Virus record (IMG/VR): IMGVR_UViG_3300036818_000105
Span: 1 to 64,000 of that record
Strand: one strand, 5' to 3'
DNA: 64,000 bases
DNA from: a virus
Part shown: in pieces, positions 1-8,213 of the stretch
Numbering within the stretch: the stretch's first letter is position 1
Layout of the letters: the number at the start of each line of letters is the position of its first letter
Program-made: the position numbers and the translations under genes
The notes under the pieces: generated by a model
Database searches by the model: none
What the model saw: only the letters and a program-made list of their open reading frames with translations
What the model was told of the DNA's origin: nothing

Positions 1-394
1 GGCTCATCGATGACTGAGGGACCCCGGCCCTCGCGGCGGCCGTTGTCAGCGGCAGGCCCGCGCCCTCCCGGAGCCTCCTGGCGTTCCGCGCGACGTTCCG
101 GGTCTGCTCCCATGACAGCAGCGCCCCGCCGCCCTCCCCGCCGCCCTCCCTTAGGCACCACAGGCGCGCCCTGCCCCGTCCCGGGAGCGTCCCGGCCGGG
201 AAGACCGGGGGAACATGCTCCCGGGCCGACAGCCGCGCCAGGAGGCTAGCCACGTAAACCGGGCTGAGGAACGTACCGTAAGCCTCTAGCTGCACCCGGA
301 CCGCGGCCGCGGTCGCCTCGCCGCCGAGGTCAGCGAGGGCCTTCAGGCACAGGTCGGCTGCCTGCTCACTAGTGAGGCCGCTCCTGGCGCTCAT
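1..394 (-). CDS. Partial HTH protein running off the left edge
   Basis: The frame opens with ATG at 394, overlapping the stop of the methyltransferase fragment (ATGA), and reads leftward without a stop to base 1; 131 residues are visible. The last visible part (from about residue 103, [20 protein letters not shown] and onward) has the spacing of an XRE-type helix-turn-helix: a helix, then [13 protein letters not shown] as the turn and recognition helix. The first half is alpha-helical with no motif I recognise. Its place as the most distal visible gene of the early operon fits a phage regulator or replication accessory protein. The C-terminus is not in the window. Confidence 0.7.
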   Translation of the reverse strand, partial: MSARSGLTSEQAADLCLKALADLGGEATAAAVRVQLEAYGTFLSPVYVASLLARLSAREHVPPVFPAGTLPGRGRARLWCLREGGGEGGGALLSWEQTRNVARNARRLREGAGLPLTTAAARAGVPQSSMS

Positions 395-684
395 GAGGCG
401 TTCCCGAAGAGAGTCGCCTGGGACAGGCGGCGGGCGGCAGTCTCCGCATACCGCTCGTCGACTTCCACGCCGATCGCACGGCGGCCAAGGTTGCGCGCCG
501 CGACCAGCGTGGAGCCCGAGCCGGCGAACGGGTCGGGAGGGCAGGCGCCGATCAAGGTCTCCATCACGTCGACCGGCTTGGCGTGCGGGTGTCCGTAGCG
601 GGCGGCGAGGCCGTGGTCGCTGCCCTGAATGCGGCTTGCGGTCGCGATGACGCTGGACCGGCCGCCGATCCCTGACGGCCCCAC
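391..684 (-). pseudogene. DNA methyltransferase, C-terminal fragment
   Basis: The 97 residues match the C-terminal half of beta-class N6-adenine/N4-cytosine methyltransferases: [10 protein letters not shown], then the SAM-binding motif [14 protein letters not shown], then [20 protein letters not shown]. In these enzymes the catalytic DPPY motif lies N-terminal, and here it is absent: the frame begins at GTG 684 and is preceded two codons upstream by TAA. The upstream open frame (564-1154) is in another phase and contains a DPPY string, but nothing else around it looks like a methyltransferase. Most likely a 5-prime-truncated or frameshifted remnant; a functional 97-residue enzyme is unlikely. 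Confidence 0.7.
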
Positions 685-1154
685 GCCTTACGGGCCTCAG
701 CCCCGGAACTGGGTACAGCGGAGGGCGCAACGGGACGCGCGCCCCCCGCTGGCTCTCGGGCAGGCGGGGACCCGGTGCCGGGGGTCAGGCAGCCGGGTCC
801 CTCCTCCCGCTCCCCGCCGGCGCCCCCGTCCGGGGCCTGCGGGGAAGCTGGGGCCGGACCGGGGCTGGGGCGCCCCGGCCCGGCGTTGCGGGCGGGAGCA
901 TGGGGCTGCCCCTCGCGCCCGCTCTCCGCATTCCAGGCGTACGGGGGATCGCCTGCTGCGGAGTCTGGCACGGACGGGGCGGAGGGGTGGTCCGCCCCGT
1001 CCGTGGTCTGGGTACCCCGGGCACTGCCGTACCGGGTGGGAGTCTCGGCAGTGCCCGGGGCTGCGGCGAGGAGCCGGGCGGTTGGCTCGCTCGCCGCGCC
1101 CCGGCCGGCGGGGGCGTGGGTGCCGGCCGGGGTGATCTTGGGGTTGGGGGTCAT
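564..1154 (-). CDS. Proline/alanine-rich open frame, uncertain
   Basis: ATG at 1154 overlaps the stop of the previous gene (ATGA), the junction style used throughout this operon, which supports a real start. The 196-residue product is rich in P, A, G and S and looks disordered. Its last 120 bases overlap the methyltransferase fragment in another frame, so the true gene may be shorter, or a frameshift may once have joined the two. No domain recognised. The alternative is that the whole stretch is a decayed methyltransferase N-terminal region. Confidence 0.35.
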   Translation of the reverse strand: MTPNPKITPAGTHAPAGRGAASEPTARLLAAAPGTAETPTRYGSARGTQTTDGADHPSAPSVPDSAAGDPPYAWNAESGREGQPHAPARNAGPGRPSPGPAPASPQAPDGGAGGEREEGPGCLTPGTGSPPAREPAGGARPVAPSAVPSSGAEARKAWGRQGSAAGPASSRPQAAFRAATTASPPATDTRTPSRST

Positions 1155-1294
1155 GAGGCACCGCCGGCGGTGACGCGGGCCAGCGGCAGCGGGCAGTCGT
1201 GCGGCTTGTCCTCAAGCTCAAGGCAGGCACGGCACCCGCCGCCGCGGGGAATGGCCGGGGTCGTTTCCGCCGGGCGCTCGCTGTCGGGGGTCAT
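1151..1294 (-). CDS. Small Cys-containing protein, 47 aa
   Basis: I place the start at ATG 1294, which overlaps the upstream stop (ATGA), rather than at 1357, which would intrude 63 bases into the neighbour. The product carries a C-x2-C pair and a further Cys (GGGCRACLELEDKPHDCPLP), a spacing like a small zinc knuckle. Function unknown; part of the leftward early operon. Confidence 0.55.
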   Translation of the reverse strand: MTPDSERPAETTPAIPRGGGCRACLELEDKPHDCPLPLARVTAGGAS

Positions 1295-1734
1295 GCCCGT
1301 CCCACCTCCCCGGGGACCTGCCACAGGTGAAAGCACGTGTCCATCACGCTGACCCACTCCTCGGCGGGCGGAAGCATCTGCGCGACGTAGATGTCACCGG
1401 GCATGAACCTGTACCGGGCGTCCTTGATCTCGTCCCAGGTCGGGTAGCGTCCCGGCTTAGGCGGGTGCTCGTTCGTCCGGTGGGAGATCGACAGGTGCCA
1501 GCGGGGCGCGGGCAGCCCGGCGGTCTCCGCGCCGACCTGCACCGTGAGGTGCCCGTCGGGAACGTTCCGCTGGTACATGCGCAGTCCCGGTGCGCCCGAC
1601 ACCTCGGCCATGAAGTCGCCGAACTCGCCGCGCGGGACGCGCGCCCAGCCGCCCAGGTCCGGCTCCGCGGGAGATGCCTTCTCCAGGTGCGCCCTTGCGT
1701 CCTCCCCCGGCGATGACGTCAGGTCCCCGCTCAA
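1291..1734 (-). CDS. Phage-type hypothetical protein, 147 aa
   Basis: The C-terminal half (RYPTWDEIKDARYRFMPGD, then MLPPAEEWV and CFHLWQVP) has the look of a conserved actinophage family in which a helix-start motif PTWxExKxxR is followed by MLPPxxEWVN and a CxHL/WQ end; this is my recollection of the family, not a search result. The N-terminal 50 residues are variable. No catalytic residues are evident. It is flanked by ATGA overlaps on both sides. Confidence 0.75.
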   Translation of the reverse strand: MSGDLTSSPGEDARAHLEKASPAEPDLGGWARVPRGEFGDFMAEVSGAPGLRMYQRNVPDGHLTVQVGAETAGLPAPRWHLSISHRTNEHPPKPGRYPTWDEIKDARYRFMPGDIYVAQMLPPAEEWVSVMDTCFHLWQVPGEVGRA

Positions 1735-2027
1735 CGCCCCGCCCCTTCCGCGTACGGGGACCGCAGGTACATGCCGGTCCCCTCGCCGTCGACCGCCGCG
1801 AGGACTACCGCCCGGACCGAGTCGTGGAGGTTCCCGCCCTCGTCGGCCAGGCTGAGATCCCGCAGGACCGTTCCCGCCCCGCCGGCCAGCCGGTGCGACG
1901 GGTCACGGGCAAGCTCGGCGAGCTCGAACAGGGCGACCGGGTTCTTGGTCATCAGCCGCTTGAGCGACAGCAGGACTGCCCGGGTTATGCCGTCGGGGAC
2001 CTCCGCCCCGGTGCGCAGGACTGTCAT
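1731..2027 (-). CDS. Hypothetical protein, 98 aa
   Basis: The start ATG at 2027 overlaps the stop of the 52-aa gene upstream, and its own stop overlaps the next ATG. The protein is mainly helical (ITRAVLLSLKRLMTKNPVAL) with no membrane segment or metal site. Unknown function. Confidence 0.7.
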   Translation of the reverse strand: MTVLRTGAEVPDGITRAVLLSLKRLMTKNPVALFELAELARDPSHRLAGGAGTVLRDLSLADEGGNLHDSVRAVVLAAVDGEGTGMYLRSPYAEGAGR

Positions 2028-2182
2028 GGCGTCGTCCCCCGTTCCCTCGCCCGCGCCAGCGCTGTCTTGCGCGCCGTCCCGTTAGCCGGGTCCGGGGCAA
2101 GCCAGCGAAGAACGGCGCCCCATGCCCCGGCAGTCGCCCGGCCGTCGAAGATGACGACTTTGCCGGCGTCCACGGCGGTCAT
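2024..2182 (-). CDS. Hypothetical protein, 52 aa
   Basis: A short frame from ATG 2182 to TGA 2024-2026 fills the gap between two operon genes, with a 4-base overlap at each end, which is strong positional support. The product begins MTAVDAGKVVIFDGRATAGA, then helical and ending with a basic stretch RKTALARARERG. No family recognised. Confidence 0.65.
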   Translation of the reverse strand: MTAVDAGKVVIFDGRATAGAWGAVLRWLAPDPANGTARKTALARARERGTTP

Positions 2183-2442
2183 CGGCGCTCACCTCCGCAC
2201 GCGTGCGCAGCCTGCGCCTCCCGGGCGTACTGCACGAGAACCTCGGCGAGGATCAGGGCCGTTGTCTCCCGGCAGGCGGTGCCGCTCATGACGACGCGCC
2301 CCGACTTCTCCAGGACGATCAGGACGTGCCGGTCGATCTCGGATGGGGCGACGCCGGCCAGGGAGCCGACGGCGACCTCAGCCTCGGCGACGTCCCGTAC
2401 CGGCGTCGCCGGCGGCCGCGGGGGGCGGCGGAAGGGGTTCAC
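2179..2442 (-). CDS. Hypothetical protein, 87 aa
   Basis: Has a proline/arginine-rich N-terminus followed by an alpha/beta-looking core (DRHVLIVLEKSGRVVMSG, then a helix TTALILAEVLVQYAREAQ). Overlaps both neighbours by 4 bases. Unknown function. Confidence 0.7.
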   Translation of the reverse strand: MNPFRRPPRPPATPVRDVAEAEVAVGSLAGVAPSEIDRHVLIVLEKSGRVVMSGTACRETTALILAEVLVQYAREAQAAHACGGERR

Positions 2443-2624
2443 GCGTCCTCCTCCTCTTCCCGCCGCTGCCGCCGGGCGTCCCTCGCGTCCAGGGCGTCAA
2501 GTACCTTCTTCGCCGCGATCCCGGCAGCGGCCATGGCCGCCTCGAGCACCCGCATCGCGCCCTTGGCCGCCGTGTCGGCAACCCGCTCCGCCGCGCTTCT
2601 CTTCTCGCTACCGTGGTCAGCCAC
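2439..2624 (-). CDS. Small helical protein with acidic tail, 61 aa
   Basis: I start it at GTG 2624, eight bases inside the upstream gene; an ATG at 2732 would overlap that gene by over 100 bases. The product is one amphipathic helix rich in Ala and Lys, ending RRQRREEEEDA. No family recognised. Confidence 0.6.
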   Translation of the reverse strand: MADHGSEKRSAAERVADTAAKGAMRVLEAAMAAAGIAAKKVLDALDARDARRQRREEEEDA

Positions 2625-2817
2625 GCTTGCGCCCCTTAACCGTGATGACGTGCGTTCCGTTGGCGTACGCCTGAATGTGGTCGACGTAGCAGGACCCGGC
2701 AACGGTGAGGATGTAGTCGTCAGCGATCGCATGCTCCTCGCTGTCGCCCGAGTCGAGGTCGGTGACGGTCACCTTGATGCGGGCCGGGCCGGCCGAGAGG
2801 GACTCGGGGGCGGTCAT
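2617..2817 (-). CDS. Hypothetical protein, 66 aa
   Basis: Starts at ATG 2817 overlapping the stop of the Gp37/Gp68 gene. The sequence looks all-beta (IKVTVTDLDSGD, DDYILTVAGSCYVDHIQAY, THVITVKGRKRG). Unknown function. Confidence 0.7.
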   Translation of the reverse strand: MTAPESLSAGPARIKVTVTDLDSGDSEEHAIADDYILTVAGSCYVDHIQAYANGTHVITVKGRKRG

Positions 2818-3743
2818 GACGCGTGCTCCATCTCAGCCGCGCCGGGAAATTCCCGGACCTTCAGGTCTTCGGGCCAGCGATCTATGTCGCCGCCCTTGGA
2901 TCCAGCGCCAAGCTCGCGGCCGAGCACGGACCCGAGCTGCTTGCAGAAGAACGGAACCCCGGCCGCCGCGCACCCGTTGCGGAGAGACTGCAGCCAGTCG
3001 AGTTCGCACCGCCGCGCGCCGGGCCCCGACTCCCCTCCGCCGATCACCCAGTCAAGCCCGGAGTGCCCTAGCAGCCAGTCCGGGGCGAGCCGGACGTGCC
3101 CGAGCAGCGGTTCCGCGCTGATGAACCGGACGGCGGCCGGGGAGCCCAGCAGGGCGGGAATCCTGATGTCCGCCCAGTGCTGATCCTCGGCACTGACGCC
3201 CAGCCAGACGTTAGGCAGCGGCCACGGGCGGCAGTGGTAGACGTCGTGGCCGACGACTCCCGGCACGTACGTGGGGCTGTGCGTCGTCCCGGCCCAGTCC
3301 ATCGCCGAGCGGAGGTGGATGCCGGGCACGTGCCCCTTGCCGCACCGGCACTCGTCCCGCAGGAAAGAGCGCATCCGCGCGTGCCGCTTCGTCAGGATCA
3401 GGAACGTGTGCTGACTGGCCATCGCCATTACGGCGAAGACCCGGGCGATGTACTCGTCGGGCACGTCCTTGTGGAACAGGTCGCTCATCGAGTTGACGAA
3501 GATCCGGCGCGGGCGCTTCCACCGAAGCGGCTGCTCTAGCCTCTCCGGGCGGAGCATTACGTCGAACCCGTTCTCGAAGTGGTGCCCCGGAGTGCCCCGC
3601 CACCGCTCGGCGAACGTGCGCGCATAACAGTGCAGGCAGCCGTCGGAAACGTCATCGCACCCGGTCACGGGGTTCCAGGTAGCTCCCGGAGTCCCGTCAT
3701 CGGACTGCGTCCACTCAATGCCCGTCTTGTCGCTCACTGCCAC
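2814..3743 (-). CDS. Phage Gp37/Gp68 family (DUF5131) protein
   Basis: 309 residues, close to full length for this family. The N-terminus has the family hallmark TGIEWTQSDDGTPGATWNPV followed by a cysteine cluster (C29, C37, C40 within VTGCDDVSDGCLHCYA), then FVNSMSDLFHKDVPD, LTKRHARMRSFL, and WLGVSAEDQ and ISAEPLLG further on, ending with WVIGGGESGPGARRC and PFFCKQLG. The family is widespread in phages and mobile elements; its cysteine arrangement and TIM-barrel-like layout have led to suggestions of a radical-SAM relation, but the biochemical role is not established. It sits in the early operon with recombination genes. Start ATG 3743 overlaps the upstream gene by ten bases. Confidence 0.93.
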   Translation of the reverse strand: MAVSDKTGIEWTQSDDGTPGATWNPVTGCDDVSDGCLHCYARTFAERWRGTPGHHFENGFDVMLRPERLEQPLRWKRPRRIFVNSMSDLFHKDVPDEYIARVFAVMAMASQHTFLILTKRHARMRSFLRDECRCGKGHVPGIHLRSAMDWAGTTHSPTYVPGVVGHDVYHCRPWPLPNVWLGVSAEDQHWADIRIPALLGSPAAVRFISAEPLLGHVRLAPDWLLGHSGLDWVIGGGESGPGARRCELDWLQSLRNGCAAAGVPFFCKQLGSVLGRELGAGSKGGDIDRWPEDLKVREFPGAAEMEHAS

Positions 3744-3946
3744 TCGCCCCCGTCCTTAGCCGCCGCGAACCTCTCCGCCGCCTCCTCGTCCACGGCCACC
3801 CGCCTTGTGCCGTCCTCGTCAATCAATGCGAACCGGGCCCGCTCAAGCTCGTAAACCTCCGCGTCTGTCAGTGGCCGCCCGTCGCAGGGGACCGGCTGGT
3901 GCCGCAGCCGCCGTCTCCGCCACGCGAGGCCGGGGGAAAGCCACAT
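3734..3946 (-). CDS. Hypothetical protein, 70 aa
   Basis: Small protein with an Arg-rich start (AWRRRRLRHQP) and an acidic helical second half (TDAEVYELERARFALIDEDG). Start ATG 3946 shares one base with the upstream TGA. No family recognised. Confidence 0.7.
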   Translation of the reverse strand: MWLSPGLAWRRRRLRHQPVPCDGRPLTDAEVYELERARFALIDEDGTRRVAVDEEAAERFAAAKDGGEWQ

Positions 3947-4239
3947 CAGGTGTCCCTCCGCTCGTCCGGGGCGAACACGCGGATCGGGCCGGGCTCGCTC
4001 TTCCCGCCGGCGATCTCCGCTAGCTCACGCTCAAGCTCCCGCCGTTCCCGTCGCCACCGCCGTGCCCGGCCGGCTGCGCTCGCCGCCTCGGCCGCGACCG
4101 CCCCGAGCCCGGCCGTCACCAGGGCCGACGCCGTTACCAGGGCCAGGGGGGGCGTGAACCTGATCAGGCTCACCACTTCGTCAATCACTTCGTAATGCAT
4201 GCCGTTTGCCTTAACTCGCTTGCCAGTGACCTCGTTCAT
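3946..4239 (-). CDS. Small membrane-associated protein, 97 aa
   Basis: One hydrophobic segment at about residues 26-52 (FTPPLALVTASALVTAGLGA) is followed by a strongly charged helix (ARRWRRERRELERELAEIAG) that may form a coiled coil in the cytoplasm. Function unknown. Overlaps both neighbours. Confidence 0.7.
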   Translation of the reverse strand: MNEVTGKRVKANGMHYEVIDEVVSLIRFTPPLALVTASALVTAGLGAVAAEAASAAGRARRWRRERRELERELAEIAGGKSEPGPIRVFAPDERRDT

Positions 4240-4727
4240 GCCGCCGCGCTTTCCGGCGCTTCATCCGCATAGCCGCCAGCCGCCGTCAGCCACTGCGGCA
4301 CCCGCGTCCCGTCCTCCCGCGTGGTGATCACCGGCATGAGGGCCGGGTCATCACCTGAGGGGACCAGCCACCCGGACGCGTACGACTCAGCCGGGCGCGC
4401 ATGGGTGCGCAAGTGGCAAGGCGCGCAAAGGTGCAGGAGGTTGAACAGGGCGTGGATCCAGCGCCGCCTCGTTCCGCCAGCCTGCTTCGGCTGGCGGTGG
4501 TGGACGTGCACCGCGCGGGCCTTGCGGCACCGCTCGCACAGGCCGCCGGACCTCTCCGCTACCGCCAGGCGGGCCCGGCGCGGCGGGTCGGTGTTGCGGG
4601 CTCGCAGGGGTCGCACGGGGGCGTCCGGGGACAGTACGGGACGCGACCGGAGCGGGGCGGAGCGCTTCAGCTCCGCACTCCTCGTCCAAGGCTTGTCTCC
4701 CCTCGCCAGGGGCTTGCCGCGGTTCAC
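4236..4727 (-). CDS. HNH endonuclease
   Basis: 163 residues with a classic HNH core: C-x2-C (GGLCERCRKA), then HVHHRQPKQ carrying the first histidines, then FNLLHLCAPCHLRTHA with the Asn and the second Cys pair followed by H. This ββα-metal fold cuts DNA; free-standing HNH enzymes are common in phage early regions and near terminases, where they can assist packaging or act as homing or restriction-like nucleases. Here the gene lies in the early recombination operon, not beside terL. The N-terminal 60 residues are basic and probably disordered. Confidence 0.88.
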   Translation of the reverse strand: MNRGKPLARGDKPWTRSAELKRSAPLRSRPVLSPDAPVRPLRARNTDPPRRARLAVAERSGGLCERCRKARAVHVHHRQPKQAGGTRRRWIHALFNLLHLCAPCHLRTHARPAESYASGWLVPSGDDPALMPVITTREDGTRVPQWLTAAGGYADEAPESAAA

Positions 4728-4999
4728 CGGGCACCGTCCTTGAGTGCGAGGTCACGGGGATCGGAAGATCCGTCCTCGTTGAGGTTGATCACGCGGACCG
4801 GCGTGGTCTCCGGGTTGAGGCCGCCCCTGGCGAGCGAGCACCCGAAGCAGACGCCGGACGTGGCGCTCTCCGGCAGGCCGCCCCCCGGAGGACCGTAGTA
4901 ATCGTCTTCGGGGGTGCAGGTGTACGTGCGCTGGCACGTGCGGCAGGTGACCTCCTGCCAGGCGGCGCTGAACGGCTGCTCACTCTCCACCGGGGGCAC
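4724..4999 (-). CDS. Zinc-finger-like hypothetical protein, 91 aa
   Basis: Carries two Cys pairs, TCRTCQRTYTC near residue 19 and VCFGC near residue 50, a spacing suited to a zinc ribbon. The rest is polar. Overlaps the RDF gene by 20 bases and the HNH gene by 4. Function unknown; a DNA-binding accessory protein is possible. Confidence 0.7.
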   Translation of the reverse strand: MPPVESEQPFSAAWQEVTCRTCQRTYTCTPEDDYYGPPGGGLPESATSGVCFGCSLARGGLNPETTPVRVINLNEDGSSDPRDLALKDGAR

Positions 5000-6068
5000 C
5001 TCCCGCCACTGCCGGAGACAGGGCGCGCCACTTGCGCTCCAGGTAGGCGCGCAACTGCTCTTGCGCCCCGTCGTCGTCGACCCGGACCATGCGCAGGCTG
5101 AGCCCGGCCCCCTTGGCGTCGGCGGCGATCGCCTCGACGTCGGCCCGGTCCTGCGCCATGGGCACGAGGTCGGCGTAGTACTGGGCGCTCAGGCCGAGGC
5201 CGGGCTCCTCGTCGACGATCTCCGCGTCGACAACCTCGCCGGGGACGACATCTCCGACCGCGGGAGCCCCGGACGGCGCCTGAGGTGCCGCGCCCCCGCT
5301 GGTGATCGCCTTCAGTGCCTCGCCGGGAGCGGGCGGGAGCTGCGCCCGTATCCCCCCGGCCGCCAGCGCGCCGCTCACGATGTCGCGGACGGTGTCGAGG
5401 ATCTCCAGCACCGGCACCGGGTAGGGCGTGCGGTCACTGCCGCGCTGGCGCCACTCGATCCGCAGCATCGCCTTCAGGAAGATGCCGCGCTTGCGGGCCT
5501 CCTCCAGCATCTCCGCCTTGCCGATGACCTCGGTGGCCGCGTTGTAGCTGCCGGTGTCGAGCATGAACACGCCGACGCCGGGCAGGTCCGGGATCTGCAC
5601 GTTGATCCGCAGGTGCCGGGCGCACGCCTTTCCCTCCTTGGCGAGCCGGTCACGCAGGATCGCCTTGTCCCGCACCTCGTCGGGATCGGCCGGGTTCTCG
5701 GCGTGCGGGCAGAGGCACGGGCCGCCGCTGACCTGCTCGCGCCGCGAGTCGCACCGCCTCTGAATGCCAGAGGCCGCCCACTTCTCGTACCAGCCGCTCA
5801 CGACCTCGTCGGCCGGGGGGATGTTCACCCAGATCTCCGACTTGCCGGTGATGACCTCCCACTGGCCGCGCTGCCCCTCCCACGGGCGCGCCTCCCCGCC
5901 GTACAGGGCGGCGACCGCCTCGGCCGTGACCTGGCTGCCGGTCGTGAAGCGGAACGTGGTCAGCGTGGCCGGCCGCATCCCGCCGCTGGAGGCCGGGACC
6001 TGCTGGCCGATCCGGACGCGCCCGATCCGCTGGGCGCGGCGCTGCATGTCGAGGAATGAAACGGGCAT
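4980..6068 (-). CDS. Recombination directionality factor, phiC31 gp3-like
   Basis: 362 residues. The N-terminal 260 residues match the gp3-like family: the start VSFLDMQRRAQRIGRVRIGQ, a QWEVITGKSEIWVNIPP strand region, a cysteine-bearing loop (QRRCDSRREQ and GGPCLCPH), and KACARHLRINVQIPDLPGVG followed by FMLDTGSYNAATEVIG and LRIEWRQR. In phiC31, gp3 binds the large serine integrase and turns attP x attB integration into attL x attR excision. About 100 extra residues follow, acidic and then helical. No serine integrase is visible in this window, so its partner must lie outside. The position among early genes, under the leftward promoter, fits expression on induction. Confidence 0.88.
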   Translation of the reverse strand: MPVSFLDMQRRAQRIGRVRIGQQVPASSGGMRPATLTTFRFTTGSQVTAEAVAALYGGEARPWEGQRGQWEVITGKSEIWVNIPPADEVVSGWYEKWAASGIQRRCDSRREQVSGGPCLCPHAENPADPDEVRDKAILRDRLAKEGKACARHLRINVQIPDLPGVGVFMLDTGSYNAATEVIGKAEMLEEARKRGIFLKAMLRIEWRQRGSDRTPYPVPVLEILDTVRDIVSGALAAGGIRAQLPPAPGEALKAITSGGAAPQAPSGAPAVGDVVPGEVVDAEIVDEEPGLGLSAQYYADLVPMAQDRADVEAIAADAKGAGLSLRMVRVDDDGAQEQLRAYLERKWRALSPAVAGGAPGGE

Positions 6069-6070
6069 CG

Positions 6071-7231
6071 CTACGCCACCTCCGCCAGTGCCGGGGTCTC
6101 GCCCGCGAGGTGCAGGCCGTGGTCGGCGAGCATCGCGCGGATGCCGTCGACGGTCTTCCCGCCGACGCCCTTAGTCGCGAGGAGCTGCCCGGCGGTCACC
6201 GCCGCGACCTGCTCGAGGTCCCGGTAGCCGGCCTTCGCCAGCGGGGACAGCACGCGTCCGTAGCCCTCGCCGTCAAGGTCGGCGAGGAACGGGGCGGGGA
6301 CAGTCCCGTCGGGCCGCGGGGGCCAGCAGACCTTGCCGGGCTTCGCGGCCTCCAGCTTCCGCCCGGCGATCAGGCCGGCGGACTTGCGGAAGTTCTCCCA
6401 CCCGAGCGCGTCCTCCTCGGGGCTGACCGGGATGAACCGGTAGCCGCGCCGGTGCTCGGGCCGCAGGTGCAGGACCGCGCCGAAGTCCGTCGGCGGCATC
6501 GGCTTCAGGCCGTCCATGAGGCCGGGGCGGCACTCGGGGCACCGCCGGTACGGGCCGACCTGCTCGGCCACCGGGCCCGGGTCCCGGCCGCTCTTGCCGT
6601 CGATGCAGCCCGTCAGCCCCGGACCGGAGCGGAACCGCCCGCCGGGCGCGAAGCCGATGCCCGGCAGGAACGCGATGATGTCGCACGTCCCGGCGTAGCC
6701 GAGCGGCTGGTTGTAGACCGGCATCTCGGCGGCGATGAACTGCGGGCTCCAGTCGGCGACCCAGTTAAGGAACCCGTCCACCATCCACTCGGCGACGTCC
6801 TCAACCGGCAGGTCGTCGTACATCCGGCCCTCAAGGTGCTCCGGCAGCAGCGGCAGGGAGAGGTCCGTGCCGCGCCCCTCCGGGGACGCCTGCCACAGGA
6901 TCAGGGTCTCCATCACGTCGTGGACGTAGCCGCCGACGTCCCTCTTGAGGCCCCGCTCCCGCTTGCCCTCGCCCTTCAGCCAGGAAACCGCGGCATCGCG
7001 GCCGTCATCGGCCAGCATCCTGGCGACAAGGCCGAGGTTGTCCACGGCGGCCTCGGCGGTGAGCCCGGCCGCCCACCCGGGCAGCCACGGCTTGGCGATC
7101 GTCGAGTCCCGCAGCGTCGTGACCGACTTGAGCATCTCGCCGGTCGGCGGGTAGGGGTAGTCTCGGGAGCCGTCGGAGTGGGTGACGGAGGTCTCCGTGA
7201 TGACGTCGGCCCCGGTGATCGTGGCGGTCAT
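6071..7231 (-). CDS. Cas4/RecB-type PD-(D/E)XK exonuclease with HhH tail
   Basis: 386 residues. The centre shows the nuclease layout: AAEMPVYNQPLGYAGTCDII (conserved E, then GTxD) and GCIDGKSGRD as the D-x-K motif (xGKSG), with a four-residue cysteine pair RRCPECRPG nearby. The last 60 residues (LEQVAAVTAGQLLATKGVGG) form a helix-hairpin-helix, a non-specific DNA-binding element. In phages such proteins resect double-strand ends and work with an annealase; none is recognisable here. Directly upstream of the RDF gene (2-base gap). Confidence 0.8.
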   Translation of the reverse strand: MTATITGADVITETSVTHSDGSRDYPYPPTGEMLKSVTTLRDSTIAKPWLPGWAAGLTAEAAVDNLGLVARMLADDGRDAAVSWLKGEGKRERGLKRDVGGYVHDVMETLILWQASPEGRGTDLSLPLLPEHLEGRMYDDLPVEDVAEWMVDGFLNWVADWSPQFIAAEMPVYNQPLGYAGTCDIIAFLPGIGFAPGGRFRSGPGLTGCIDGKSGRDPGPVAEQVGPYRRCPECRPGLMDGLKPMPPTDFGAVLHLRPEHRRGYRFIPVSPEEDALGWENFRKSAGLIAGRKLEAAKPGKVCWPPRPDGTVPAPFLADLDGEGYGRVLSPLAKAGYRDLEQVAAVTAGQLLATKGVGGKTVDGIRAMLADHGLHLAGETPALAEVA

Positions 7232-7548
7232 CGCACGACCTCCCCGCAGTGCTCGGCCACGGCCTGAATCAGGTCCCCGGCAGCGGCCTCAACTTCCTCC
7301 GCCGCCTTCCGGAGCGCCTCGCCGTCCGGGTCCGCCTCGTCGCCGAGGTGCGGGTAGACGGCCTCCCAGTGCAGGGCGCCGGAGTCCAGTTCCTCGCAGG
7401 CCTCAAGGGCGTCTCCGAGGGCGACGAAGGCGGTGACGACCGCCTTGAGCGCCGCCCGCTCGCGCGGCCACGTCGCGGTCATCGCCGCGTGCAGGGCCGC
7501 GTGGGCTTCCCGGGCCGTCCCGGCCGGGGACAGTACCGCGGCGTTCAC
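7228..7548 (-). CDS. Helical hypothetical protein, 106 aa
   Basis: The longer open frame from 7803 runs inside the upstream gene; GTG at 7548 overlaps that gene's stop (GTGA) and is the better start. The product is helical and acidic (KAVVTAFVALGDALEACEEL; EEVEAAAGDLIQAVAEHCGE). Unknown function; overlaps the exonuclease start. Confidence 0.65.
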   Translation of the reverse strand: MNAAVLSPAGTAREAHAALHAAMTATWPRERAALKAVVTAFVALGDALEACEELDSGALHWEAVYPHLGDEADPDGEALRKAAEEVEAAAGDLIQAVAEHCGEVVR

Positions 7549-8213
7549 AGGGCGCCGGCTTCCGCGAGGGCCGCGCGGGCGGCCACGGTGATCTCGTGCG
7601 TGCGGTTCAGCAGCGGGCCGGCCAGGTCGGGCCTCCCGATCGCGGCGCAGCGCTTCCGCACCCCGTCGGCGATCGAGGCGCGGTTGCGCCGGATCCCGGA
7701 GACCTCGGCGGCGGCGTTGCGCCCCAGCCCCTGCTCCGCGATCAGCTGGACGTCGTCCCACTCGCCGCCGGAGATCCTCAGGTACATCAGGTTGGCGGCC
7801 CATCCCTGGCCCGTGTAGAAGACGGGGCTGGTGCCCGGCCCGTCCGGTACCGGGGCCCCGGCCTCCTTGGCGGGCGCCGGCGAGGAGGCGGCCATGGTGT
7901 CGCCGATGACGGGGCGCGACCCCGGCCAGACGGCCGTCCCGCGGTCAAGGGGGCTGCCCTGGACGTACGGGCGGGTGCGGGCGGGGATCCGCAGCGGCGC
8001 CGTCTCGGCGGCCGGCCGGGGGCGGCGCGGCTGGAACGAGGGCAGCGGGTGCTCCTGTGCCGCGGGCGCCGTCAGCAGGGGCGAGCCCTGCCGGTGGGCG
8101 GGCCGGAAGTCGCGCCCGGGAACGTCCGCGATCATGTCGGCGGCCGACGGCTCGTCCCCGGCGGCGTGACGGGCGCGGAGGCGGGCGGAGATGAGCCCTG
8201 CAGGGTTCCTCAT
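7545..8213 (-). CDS. Hypothetical protein, 222 aa
   Basis: The first 130 residues are proline-rich and low in complexity; the last 90 (GQGWAANLMYLRISGGEWDD onward) look folded and helical, with RNRASIADGVRKRC resembling a DNA-binding helix. No family recognised. Lies between two operon genes with 4-base overlaps. Confidence 0.65.
   Translation of the reverse strand: MRNPAGLISARLRARHAAGDEPSAADMIADVPGRDFRPAHRQGSPLLTAPAAQEHPLPSFQPRRPRPAAETAPLRIPARTRPYVQGSPLDRGTAVWPGSRPVIGDTMAASSPAPAKEAGAPVPDGPGTSPVFYTGQGWAANLMYLRISGGEWDDVQLIAEQGLGRNAAAEVSGIRRNRASIADGVRKRCAAIGRPDLAGPLLNRTHEITVAARAALAEAGAL

Noticed and set aside
4914-7267. Long plus-strand ORFs opposite the RDF and exonuclease genes (381 and 403 aa)
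   Set aside because: High-GC antisense shadows; the minus-strand products carry clear family motifs and the operon junctions.
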